The notes beneath the pieces are model-generated. The model made no database searches, had not been told where the DNA came from, and was given only the letters and a program-made list of their open reading frames with translations. From the NCBI GenBank assembly GCA_013812265.1, contig JACCTQ010000017.1:1-22714 (forward strand): a stretch of DNA of 22,714 bases. The letters are read 5' to 3'. Position numbers and translations under genes: made by a program. Below, piece by piece: positions 7,721-13,902 of the stretch; positions within the stretch are counted from its first letter, which is position 1; every line of letters starts with the position of its first letter. The DNA comes from Actinomycetota bacterium (GTDB taxonomy: Bacteria > Actinomycetota > Thermoleophilia > Gaiellales > Gaiellaceae).

Positions 7721-9397
7721 ATGCTAGCGCGCGCTCGGACGGTGCTGCCGATCATTGCCGTTCTGGCGTGTGCGGCTGTTCCGCTCGCGGCGTTCGCGGC
7801 CTATTCGGGCCGCAGTGACCTCGGGCCTGTCGTCAACAGGCTTCTTCCCTGGCATAAGGCCGTGCTGGATCGGGACCGCAAGCTCCTCGCCTGGCACCGC
7901 CCGGGTCGCAATCTCGGCTACGACCGCGTCCTTCGGCTCGGCTGGGACTTCGTCGAGCGTCGCGTGCCGCTGGATCGCAAGACGCGGGCGAAGGTGTACC
8001 TCGTCTACCCGGTCATCGACGAGCGTACGTTCCAGGGAACGTACTGGCAGCACAACCCGGCGTTTCTGCACGCGTCGTTCGTCGAGTCGCTGGTCGCCTG
8101 GTACCCGTACTCCGGCGACCGCAAGGCGATCGCGGCCGTGCGCGGGATGCTGGACTACCAGCTTCGCTACGGGACGACTCCCACTGGGTGGAAGTGGCCG
8201 CGCGTCCCGTTCCCGACCAGCTGCTCGGGCGACCGGCGCTACGGGCGCTGCTTCTCGGGCTTCCCGAGGCGCTTCTACGGCGGCATCGAGCCCGACAAGG
8301 TGGGATTGCTCGGCCGTGGCTACCTGCTCTTCTACGAGCTGACGGGCGAGCGCCGCTACCTGCGCGCCGCGCTCGACGCAGGGAATGCGCTCGCGCGGCA
8401 CGTCCGCCCCGGGGACGCGACAAGGACACCGTGGCCGTTCCGCGTCCACGCGCGCACCGGAGCCGTGCTCGACGGGGCACAGTACGGAGGAGCCGTGATC
8501 GGCCCCGTGCGGCTGCTCGACGAGCTCGTCCGCCTGCGTGCCGGAAGGGTCAACGCGTACCGGCGGGCGCGCGATCTCGCCTGGCGCTGGCTGCTCGCGC
8601 ATCCGTTGAACCGATCGAGCCCGGCGTGGAACCGCTGGAGCGGTTTCTACGAGGACGTGGCGTACAACATCCGCAGCCGCAACCAGGCCTCGCCGACGCT
8701 CACCGCGGACTATCTGCTCTCGCATCCCGCTCCCGCCTCGATCGACCCTGCTTGGCAGAAGCACGCCGAGGAGATGCTGCGCTGGGTCCGCGCCTCCTTC
8801 GGTCGCGGGCCATTCTACGGCGCCTGGGGAATCGACGAGCAGCGCGCGCCCGGCAGGCCGGGCTGCTGCTCGCCGGCGGGCCTCGGCAGCGATACCGCCC
8901 GCTGGGCAGCGATGCAAGCCGTGCTCTACGAGCGAACAGGCGACCCGCGCGCGCGCGAGCAGGCGGTGCGCTCGCTCAACTACGCGACGTACTTCGCCCG
9001 CCGCGACGGCCTCGTCGCCTGCTGCGGTCGCCGCCCTGCCAACACGTACTGGTTCAGCGACGGCTACAGCGATTATCTCCGCCACTTCAACCAGGCGATG
9101 GCCGCGATCCCCGAGCTCGCGCCCAGGGACGCCGATCACCTTCTAGGCTCGACCTCCGTTGTCCGCTACGTCACGTACGGCAGCAAGTCGGTGGCGTACC
9201 GGACCTTCCGGGCGCCGGCGGTAGAGGTGCTGCGCCTCGCCTCGCGTCCGGTGCGAGTGACGGCCGGCGGCCGGCCGCTGGCTGAGCGCACAGAGCTGGC
9301 GGGCGAGGGCTTCGTGGCGGAGCGCCTCGCGGACGGGGACTACGTAGTCCGGGTCAGGCATAACACGTCGCGGAGCGTCCAGATTCGACGTGCGTAG
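7721..9397 (+). CDS. Secreted protein resembling (alpha/alpha)6-barrel enzymes
   Basis: The 558-residue protein has an N-terminal signal sequence (residues 8-28, ending AAFAA). The body, about 30-470, is a series of aromatic-rich helical hairpins (LVAWYPYSGDRKAI..., GYLLFYELTGERRYLRAALDAGNAL, AVLYERTGDPRAREQAV). This cadence resembles six-hairpin glycosidase, epimerase or polysaccharide lyase folds. Conserved-looking polar/aromatic segments include YGGIEPDKVGL, YEDVAYNIRSRNQ and WFSDGYSDYLRHF. Two Cys-Cys pairs (PGCCSPAG, VACCGRRP) could bind a metal or form disulfides. Residues 480-558 look like a beta-sandwich tail. A role in processing extracellular polysaccharide is inferred from the fold pattern only; no catalytic residues can be assigned. 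No good Shine-Dalgarno sequence precedes the ATG. It is divergent from the secreted hydrolase with only 21 nt between start codons, suggesting a shared context. Confidence 0.7.
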   Translation: MLARARTVLPIIAVLACAAVPLAAFAAYSGRSDLGPVVNRLLPWHKAVLDRDRKLLAWHRPGRNLGYDRVLRLGWDFVERRVPLDRKTRAKVYLVYPVIDERTFQGTYWQHNPAFLHASFVESLVAWYPYSGDRKAIAAVRGMLDYQLRYGTTPTGWKWPRVPFPTSCSGDRRYGRCFSGFPRRFYGGIEPDKVGLLGRGYLLFYELTGERRYLRAALDAGNALARHVRPGDATRTPWPFRVHARTGAVLDGAQYGGAVIGPVRLLDELVRLRAGRVNAYRRARDLAWRWLLAHPLNRSSPAWNRWSGFYEDVAYNIRSRNQASPTLTADYLLSHPAPASIDPAWQKHAEEMLRWVRASFGRGPFYGAWGIDEQRAPGRPGCCSPAGLGSDTARWAAMQAVLYERTGDPRAREQAVRSLNYATYFARRDGLVACCGRRPANTYWFSDGYSDYLRHFNQAMAAIPELAPRDADHLLGSTSVVRYVTYGSKSVAYRTFRAPAVEVLRLASRPVRVTAGGRPLAERTELAGEGFVAERLADGDYVVRVRHNTSRSVQIRRA

Positions 9398-9431
9398 TTA
9401 ACACACACCCGGCCGAAGTCGAGCGAAGTTG

Positions 9432-9457
9432 CTTTACCTTCTGGTGATAGAGTAAAG
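9432..9457. promoter_or_regulatory. Inverted repeat overlapping antitoxin promoter (candidate operator)
   Basis: CTTTAC at 9432-9437 and GTAAAG at 9452-9457 form an inverted repeat with a 14-nt spacer. It overlaps the likely -10 box TAGAGT (9448-9453), which ends 6 nt before the GTG at 9460. AbrB/MazE-type antitoxins commonly repress their own operon by binding such palindromes, so this is a plausible autoregulatory operator and a leaderless start. No convincing -35 was found. Confidence 0.5.
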
Positions 9458-9459
9458 GA

Positions 9460-9678
9460 GTGAGCATCATCTCCAGGAAGAATCAGGTCACCCTGCCCGT
9501 GGACGCCTTGCGCGAGGCGGGTCTTCAGGCTGGCGACGACGTGCGTGTCATCGCAACCGGCCACGGGCGAGTCGAAGTGGTGCGCGCGGATGATCTTCTG
9601 GAGGAGTACGCCGGCATCTTTGACGCGAACGCCTACCCGCCCGGGTACCTCGAGGAGCTTCGCCGCGAGTGGTCGTAG
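9460..9678 (+). CDS. AbrB/MazE-type antitoxin
   Basis: The 72-residue protein begins with a SpoVT/AbrB swapped-hairpin DNA-binding domain (MSIISRKNQVTLPVDALREAGLQAGDDVRVI). The last 25 residues (LLEEYAGIFDANAYPPGYLEELRREW) are acidic and aromatic, as expected of a toxin-neutralising tail. The C-terminus overlaps the start of the PIN toxin by 10 nt, the usual arrangement for translational coupling of an antitoxin-toxin pair. The GTG start uses the last G of AAAGGAG, so that sequence cannot serve as its ribosome-binding site. A TAGAGT -10 box ending 6 nt upstream predicts a leaderless message. The antitoxin would bind its own promoter and inhibit the downstream RNase. Confidence 0.88.
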   Translation: MSIISRKNQVTLPVDALREAGLQAGDDVRVIATGHGRVEVVRADDLLEEYAGIFDANAYPPGYLEELRREWS

Positions 9679-10091
9679 TCGTCTTCGATGCTGACGTCCT
9701 GATCGGATTTCTGAGCCGGGACGACGCCCATCACGCCGCAGCCGTGGATCGAATGCGACGAGCCCTCCGATCGGACACTCAAAGGGTCGTCTCGGCTGTG
9801 AACTACACAGAAGTATTGATCGGTCCGCTGCGCACGGCGGGTGGCGCCGGCGCGAGAACGGTGGACACGATGCTCACGCGGTTCGGCATCGAGACGATCC
9901 CGGTCGATATGACCCTTGCCAAGCGAGCGGGTGCGGTACGAGTACGGACGACGCTCAAGCTTCCGGATGCCTATGCCGTCGCGACGGCCGTTCATGCCGA
10001 GCAACACAGCAATGGTGATGTCCGTCTCGAGACCTTCGACGAAAAAGTAGCCCATGCGTATTCGCAACTCCGTGTACCGGGCGGAAAGTAG
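9669..10091 (+). CDS. vapC: PIN-domain toxin ribonuclease (VapC-like)
   Basis: The 140-residue protein is a PIN-domain nuclease. The conserved acidic residues that bind Mg/Mn are present: Asp7 in VVFDADVLIGFL, Glu48 in NYTEVLIGP, Asp100 in KLPDAYAVATAV and probably Asp124 in LETFDEKVAHA. VapC toxins cleave specific RNAs, often tRNAs or rRNA, and stop translation until restrained by the antitoxin. The GTG start lies inside the end of the antitoxin gene, so translation is probably coupled. The quartet is complete, so the toxin looks functional. It ends 48 nt before the alcohol dehydrogenase gene, which has its own probable promoter. The RNA target cannot be told from sequence. Confidence 0.9.
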   Translation: MVVVVFDADVLIGFLSRDDAHHAAAVDRMRRALRSDTQRVVSAVNYTEVLIGPLRTAGGAGARTVDTMLTRFGIETIPVDMTLAKRAGAVRVRTTLKLPDAYAVATAVHAEQHSNGDVRLETFDEKVAHAYSQLRVPGGK

Positions 10092-10127
10092 ATGTTCTGA
10101 AATGCCAGATCCCGCAGTAAGTGAGCG

Positions 10128-10133
10128 TACTAT
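10128..10133 (+). promoter_or_regulatory. -10 box for leaderless alcohol dehydrogenase gene
   Basis: TACTAT ends exactly 6 nt before the GTG at 10140, placing the expected transcription start at the first base of the start codon. No Shine-Dalgarno sequence is present. No clear -35 was found in the region upstream. Confidence 0.55.
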
Positions 10134-10139
10134 CGCCCC

Positions 10140-11249
10140 GTGAAAGTTCGCGCCGCCGTATTAGAGACGTTCGGCGAGCTGCTCGCCGTAGAGGAACTGG
10201 AGCTCGCTGAGCCGAAGGCGGGCGAGGTTCTCGTTCGCCTCGTGGCCTGCGGCGTTTGCCACACCGATCTCTACACGGCCTCCGGCGCCGACCCTTCGGG
10301 CTACGCGCCGGCAGTGCTCGGGCACGAGGGAGCCGGGGTCGTCGAGCGGGTCGGCCACGGCGTCGCGTCCCTCGCGCCTGGGGACCACGTCGTCACGCTC
10401 TTCTCGCCCCAGTGCCGGGAATGTCTCCACTGTCGCGACGAGCGCACGAATCTGTGTCTCGCGATTCGCGAGCAGCAGGGACAAGGGCTGCTTCCGGACG
10501 GGACGACCCGCTTCTCACGTGACGGCGAGCCCATCCGGCACTTCATGGGCACCTCCACGTTCGCCGAGTACACCGTCATGCCGGAGATCGCGCTCGCGAA
10601 GATCGATCCGGCAGCCCCGCTCGACCTCGCTTGCCTGTTCGCCTGCGGGCTCTCGACGGGCCTCGGCGCGGCGATGAACACCGCCAGAGTGCGGCCGGGC
10701 TCGACCTGCGTCGTCTTCGGAGCCGGCATGGTCGGCCTGGGCGCCGTTGCAGGCTGTCGGCTCCAGGGCGCCGACCAGATCGTCTGCGCCGACCTCTCCG
10801 AAGACCGGCTCGAGCTTGCGCGCGGCCAGGGCGCGACCGAGACACTCGTCGGCGGGCCTGAAACCGTCGAGCAGATCCTCGAGCTCACGGACGGCTTCGG
10901 CGCCGACTACACGTTCGAGGCGACCGGAAACGTGCACGTCATGCGTCAGGCAGTCGAGTCGGCGCGCATGGGCTGGGGTCTTGCGACAGTGTGCGGTGTA
11001 GCAGGCAAGGGCGAGACGCTCGACGTGATCCCCCGGCTACTAATCACCGGCCGCCGAATCGCGGGCTCCTCGTTCGGCGGCGTCAAGGGGCGGGATCAGG
11101 TACCCAAGCTCATCGAGCGCTGGCTCGATGGGGAGATCGACGTCGACGCCTTCGTCTCGCACAAGCTCACGCTCGACGAGGTCAACCGCGGCTTCGAGCT
11201 GATGGAAGCCCAGGACGGAATCCGGAGCGTCATCGAGTTCGCGGGGTGA
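10140..11249 (+). CDS. Zinc-dependent class III-type alcohol dehydrogenase
   Basis: The 369-residue protein is a medium-chain zinc alcohol dehydrogenase oxidising an alcohol with NAD. The catalytic zinc ligands are Cys40 (CGVCHTD), His62 with Glu63 (GHEGAG) and Cys169 (FACGLSTG). The structural zinc site is Cys92, Cys95, Cys98 and Cys106 (CRECLHCRDERTNLC). The Rossmann loop is FGAGMVGLGAV (193-203), and Asp218 at the end of the second strand favours NAD over NADP. The C-terminal part (GSSFGGVKGRDQVPKL) matches class III/NDMA-dependent enzymes, which include glutathione- or mycothiol-dependent formaldehyde dehydrogenases. The exact substrate cannot be fixed. Length is normal for the group. The start is probably leaderless. 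The stop codon lies inside a perfect hairpin. Confidence 0.93.
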   Translation: MKVRAAVLETFGELLAVEELELAEPKAGEVLVRLVACGVCHTDLYTASGADPSGYAPAVLGHEGAGVVERVGHGVASLAPGDHVVTLFSPQCRECLHCRDERTNLCLAIREQQGQGLLPDGTTRFSRDGEPIRHFMGTSTFAEYTVMPEIALAKIDPAAPLDLACLFACGLSTGLGAAMNTARVRPGSTCVVFGAGMVGLGAVAGCRLQGADQIVCADLSEDRLELARGQGATETLVGGPETVEQILELTDGFGADYTFEATGNVHVMRQAVESARMGWGLATVCGVAGKGETLDVIPRLLITGRRIAGSSFGGVKGRDQVPKLIERWLDGEIDVDAFVSHKLTLDEVNRGFELMEAQDGIRSVIEFAG

Positions 11250-11276
11250 CGCCCGAGCTTTAGCTCGGGCGTCACC
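11245..11276. terminator. Perfect 14-bp hairpin between convergent genes
   Basis: GGTGACGCCCGAGC (11245-11258) and its exact reverse complement (11263-11276) are separated by a TTTA loop. The stem includes the stop codon of the dehydrogenase gene and ends 16 nt before the stop of the opposite-strand gene at 11293. It could terminate transcription from both sides. There is no U-tract on the plus strand, only TTCCT, so termination strength is uncertain. Confidence 0.7.
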
Positions 11277-11292
11277 TTCCTCGCCCTAGCTC

Positions 11293-12765
11293 TTATCGCA
11301 ATGTCACCAGTACCTTGATGATGCCTCTGCGCCCCTCCAGCGGCTGCAACGCCTTGCCGAGTATCGCGCCTGTCGGGTAGATCTCGACCCCGCTCACTAC
11401 GCCGGGCGAAGCCTTCATCGCGTAGCCCGGTGCGCTCGCCGTGGTGAGGAGGTCACCGGCCTGAATCCGGCCGTTCTCGGCGGAGACCTTCGTCGGGACG
11501 ATCCCGAGGATTGCGACGGGAACCTCTCCCGTCCGTGGGTCGTTCACCCCGTGATCTCCCACTGCCAGGATCGACGGTTTGGTCGAGTACACGCCCGCGA
11601 CGAGCCGGGAGTTGGGCTCGCGGGACCTTCGCACCGAATTCGCCGCTTCCGGATCGATCGCCAGCACATCCCCCGGCTCCAACCTGGCGGGGGTGTCCGT
11701 CGTGCGCATGGACTCGGCGTAGTCGGCACCGCCGGTCTGGGTCCCGCCGTTGAAGAACCCCTTGCCAGTCGCGTCGATACGCACGCGCAGGGTGCCGAAG
11801 GGAGCCTCGCCATAGAAGAGGTTGCCCGTCCCCGTAACGGACACGATGCCGGCCCCGGTGTTGCTCCACCCGAGGACACCGTCTCCCGGTGATGACCCGG
11901 TACAGCCTCCGACCGCGTAGGTGCCGGGGCACGAAGCGCGTCCCAGCGTGCCGACGACGCCGCGCGCCGTGCTATCTCCGATCACGCCTATGCCTGTACC
12001 GGAGAAGCCTTCGACGGCACGATTCGAGTCCGATGTCCCATGGACAGCCACTCCGGTGCCTGAACGCCCGAGGACTCCAATCCCGCCGGTGTCGGCAGCA
12101 CAGCCTCCCACTGCATACATGCCCCCGCAGGAGACGGTTCCGAGCCTTCCAACCACGGCACGCGTCAGGCTCGTCCCGAGGAGGGCGATCTCTGTCCCGG
12201 AGGCTTCCAGCCTGGCGATCGGGGTCGCCGTCCCCACGCCGACGTTGCGAGCGGCGTCGACCCGCAACGCCTCGGCATTGTTCGTCTTCACGACGAGAGG
12301 CTGGGCATCCGTCGTCCCGAGGAAGTTCGTGGCCGCGGACGTACCCGCGTTTCCACCGAGGCTCCAGAGGGTCTGGCAAGTGACACCGCCGTCCGCAGCG
12401 ACATTCCTCACCGCGGTGCCGGGCGCGCACGTTCCCGTGAGTCGCCTTTGCAGCGCCGCGCTGTCGACGCCGTCCAGCTCGTCCGCGTTGAGGTTCGCAA
12501 CCCTGGCGTTCGAATTCACCTTGAAGGGCGGAACGCTTGGGCGGACGAGAGCCTCGAGGGCTGGGCCCTGCCCTGTATTGCGTATACGGAGCTGCGCCGC
12601 CGAGCCGGCCGAGCCGGTGAGCACGGTCTGGCGCTTCACGGTGTTGGTCTTGCCGAGGTTGAAGATGGAACCGACGCCCGAGCCGCCAAGCGCGGTCGCG
12701 CTGGCAAAGACGAGCACGGTCGCCGAGACGCCGACGAGCGTCAAGCGAAACTTGCGGTTGATCAT
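11293..12765 (-). CDS. Exported glycine-rich repeat protein with tail-fibre-like head motif
   Basis: The 490-residue protein has a signal peptide (residues 1-30). Around residue 85 is a NADELDGVDSAAL segment. Residues 138-185 contain LGGNAG, TNFLGTTDAQPLVVKTNNAEALRVD and NVGVGTATP, a module often found at the head of fibrous surface or tail-fibre-like proteins. Residues 190-310 are a Gly/Val-rich beta-repeat (GIGVLGRSGTGVAVHG, GIGVIGDSTARGVVG) with two related blocks, each bearing a Cys...Cys pair around YAVGGC. The C-terminus, from ADYAESM to the end, is a compact conserved-type domain (LEPGDVLAID, VPVAILGIVPTKV, GDLLTTASAPGYAMKA). I infer a trimeric beta-helical surface fibre; no enzymatic function is evident. 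The ATG follows GGAAGGAG. A TTGATC-17-GATACT promoter precedes it. Confidence 0.8.
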   Translation of the reverse strand: MINRKFRLTLVGVSATVLVFASATALGGSGVGSIFNLGKTNTVKRQTVLTGSAGSAAQLRIRNTGQGPALEALVRPSVPPFKVNSNARVANLNADELDGVDSAALQRRLTGTCAPGTAVRNVAADGGVTCQTLWSLGGNAGTSAATNFLGTTDAQPLVVKTNNAEALRVDAARNVGVGTATPIARLEASGTEIALLGTSLTRAVVGRLGTVSCGGMYAVGGCAADTGGIGVLGRSGTGVAVHGTSDSNRAVEGFSGTGIGVIGDSTARGVVGTLGRASCPGTYAVGGCTGSSPGDGVLGWSNTGAGIVSVTGTGNLFYGEAPFGTLRVRIDATGKGFFNGGTQTGGADYAESMRTTDTPARLEPGDVLAIDPEAANSVRRSREPNSRLVAGVYSTKPSILAVGDHGVNDPRTGEVPVAILGIVPTKVSAENGRIQAGDLLTTASAPGYAMKASPGVVSGVEIYPTGAILGKALQPLEGRRGIIKVLVTLR

Positions 12766-12800
12766 GTCTCCGCTCCTTCCAGGTAGTCGATCGTGGCGCG

Positions 12801-12829
12801 AGTATCTTCCTCGGCCGAGGCTCGATCAA
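12801..12829 (-). promoter_or_regulatory. Promoter with palindrome in spacer for the surface-fibre gene
   Basis: On the minus strand TTGATC (12829-12824) and GATACT (12806-12801) are 17 nt apart, giving a start near 12794 and a leader of about 29 nt with a good Shine-Dalgarno sequence. A perfect 12-bp palindrome, CCTCGGCCGAGG (12809-12820), fills most of the spacer and could bind a dimeric regulator. Confidence 0.5.
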
Positions 12830-12844
12830 CTCCACAGCGCGGGG

Positions 12845-12871
12845 ACTAGTACACGCGTCCCGAAGTTCGGT
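12845..12871. repeat. Left terminal inverted repeat of IS630 element
   Basis: ACTAG (12845-12849) and AAGTTCGGT (12863-12871), 13 nt apart, match the right end in inverse orientation. The outer TA is the probable target duplication. Confidence 0.55.
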
Positions 12872-13891
12872 CCGTGATCGTTGAAGGGACCGGGGCGGCT
12901 GCCTCGAATGTGGTGGTCATGGCCGGCCGGAGCGGGTTCGTGATCGAGTTGAGCGGTGAGAAGCGTGTCGAGTTGGAGCGGCGGGTCGCGTGTTACACGC
13001 TGCCGCATAAGGTCGTCGTTCGGGCGAAGGTGATCCTGTACGCCGCGGAAGGACAGCCGACCGCGGAGATCGCGCGGCGGCTTGAGACAGCACCGAGGGC
13101 GTCGAGCGGTGGCGGAAGCGATTCTTCGAGGAGCGCTTGGCTGGGCTCGAGGATCGCGAGCGCGCAGGCCCCCGCGCCGTTTTCCCCCGTAACAGCGATC
13201 GGCGCTTCGCCGAGAAGCCCAGCCCGGTGCTCGACCTCTACCAACGCCGGTTCGAGGGACGTCGGCTGCGACCCGACGAGTACGTGATCTGCGCCGACGA
13301 GAAGACCCAGTTGCAGGCGCTCGGCCGCCGACACCCGGCGCTGCCGCCGGCGCCGGGCCAGGCCTGCCGGGTCGAGTTCGAGTACGAACGAGACGGCACG
13401 CTCGCCTACCTCGCCGGCTGGGACGTCCACCACGCGAACCTGTTCGACCGTGTCGAGGCCAAGACCGGGATCGAGCCGTTCGGCCGGCTCGTCGAGCAGG
13501 TGATGACCGTCGAGCCGTACGCCTCAGCGCGGACCGTCTACTGGATCGTTGACAACGGCAGCTCCCACGCCGGTAAGACCTCGATCCGGCGGATGCAGGA
13601 GACCTGGACCAACACACGGCTGAATCCACCTCCCGATCCACGCCTCCTGGCCGAACCAGATCGGGCTCTACTTCTCGATCGTCCAACGCAACGCGCTCAC
13701 ACCCAACGACTTCGATTCCCTTGAGACGCTCGCCGAGCGGCTACTCAGCTTCAGCGACCGCTACCGGCAAATCGCCCGGCCGTTCGACTGGACATTCACC
13801 CGCACAGACCTCGACCGTCTCCTAACACGAATCGACGCCCACGAACCCGAACTCAGACTCGCGGCATGAGCACCGAACTTGCGGATGGCTA
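12847..13891 (+). mobile_element. Decayed IS630-family insertion sequence
   Basis: The element is bounded by TA dinucleotides at 12847-12848 and 13890-13891, as expected for IS630/Tc1-type insertion. ACTAG followed by AAGTTCGGT occurs at the left end (12845-12871). The inverse ACCGAACTT followed by CTAGT occurs at the right end (13872-13893). The spacing between the two blocks differs (13 versus 8 nt), so the terminal repeats are imperfect or one has lost bases. Its only gene is the broken transposase. It sits between the divergent surface-fibre gene and the lyase-family gene, ending 11 nt before the latter's ATG. Confidence 0.75.
12919..13869 (+). pseudogene. IS630-family transposase, frameshifted and internally deleted
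   Basis: Three pieces in two reading frames make up one transposase. The first (from ATG 12919) is the N-terminal HTH region (VIELSGEKRVELERRV, YAAEGQPTAEIARRL). Near 13090-13097 the frame shifts to ERWRKRFFEERLAGLEDRERAG. At about 13180-13190 roughly 60 family-typical residues are missing, with AVFP joined directly to RNSDRRFAEKPSPVLDLY. The middle piece keeps two catalytic aspartates, in CADEKTQ (codon 13296) and IVDNGSSH (codon 13551). A second frameshift near 13625 leads to IHLPIHASWPNQIGLYFS, where the third catalytic residue, normally Glu, is Gly (GGG at 13663-13665). The piece ends in HEPELRLAA, the usual IS630 C-terminus. With frameshifts, a deletion and a lost catalytic Glu, it cannot be active. 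Confidence 0.9.
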
Positions 13892-13893
13892 GT
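13872..13893. repeat. Right terminal inverted repeat of IS630 element
   Basis: ACCGAACTT (13872-13880) and CTAGT (13889-13893), 8 nt apart, are the inverse of the left end. It begins three bases after the transposase stop codon. Confidence 0.55.
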
Positions 13894-13895
13894 CT
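13890..13895 (+). promoter_or_regulatory. -10 box at the IS edge for the lyase-family gene
   Basis: TAGTCT ends 7 nt before the ATG at 13903, the geometry of a leaderless promoter, and no Shine-Dalgarno sequence is present. Its first two bases are the TA at the right border of the IS630 element, so the native -35 region now lies about 1 kb away on the other side of the insertion. No clear -35 is seen in the IS end. Confidence 0.45.
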
Positions 13896-13902
13896 CCGCG
13901 TC

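Noticed and set aside
7724..9139. Long minus-strand open frame opposite the alpha/alpha-barrel gene
   Set aside because: Its Arg/Ala/Val-rich composition is typical of antisense frames in GC-rich DNA, while the plus strand has a signal peptide and coherent helical repeats.
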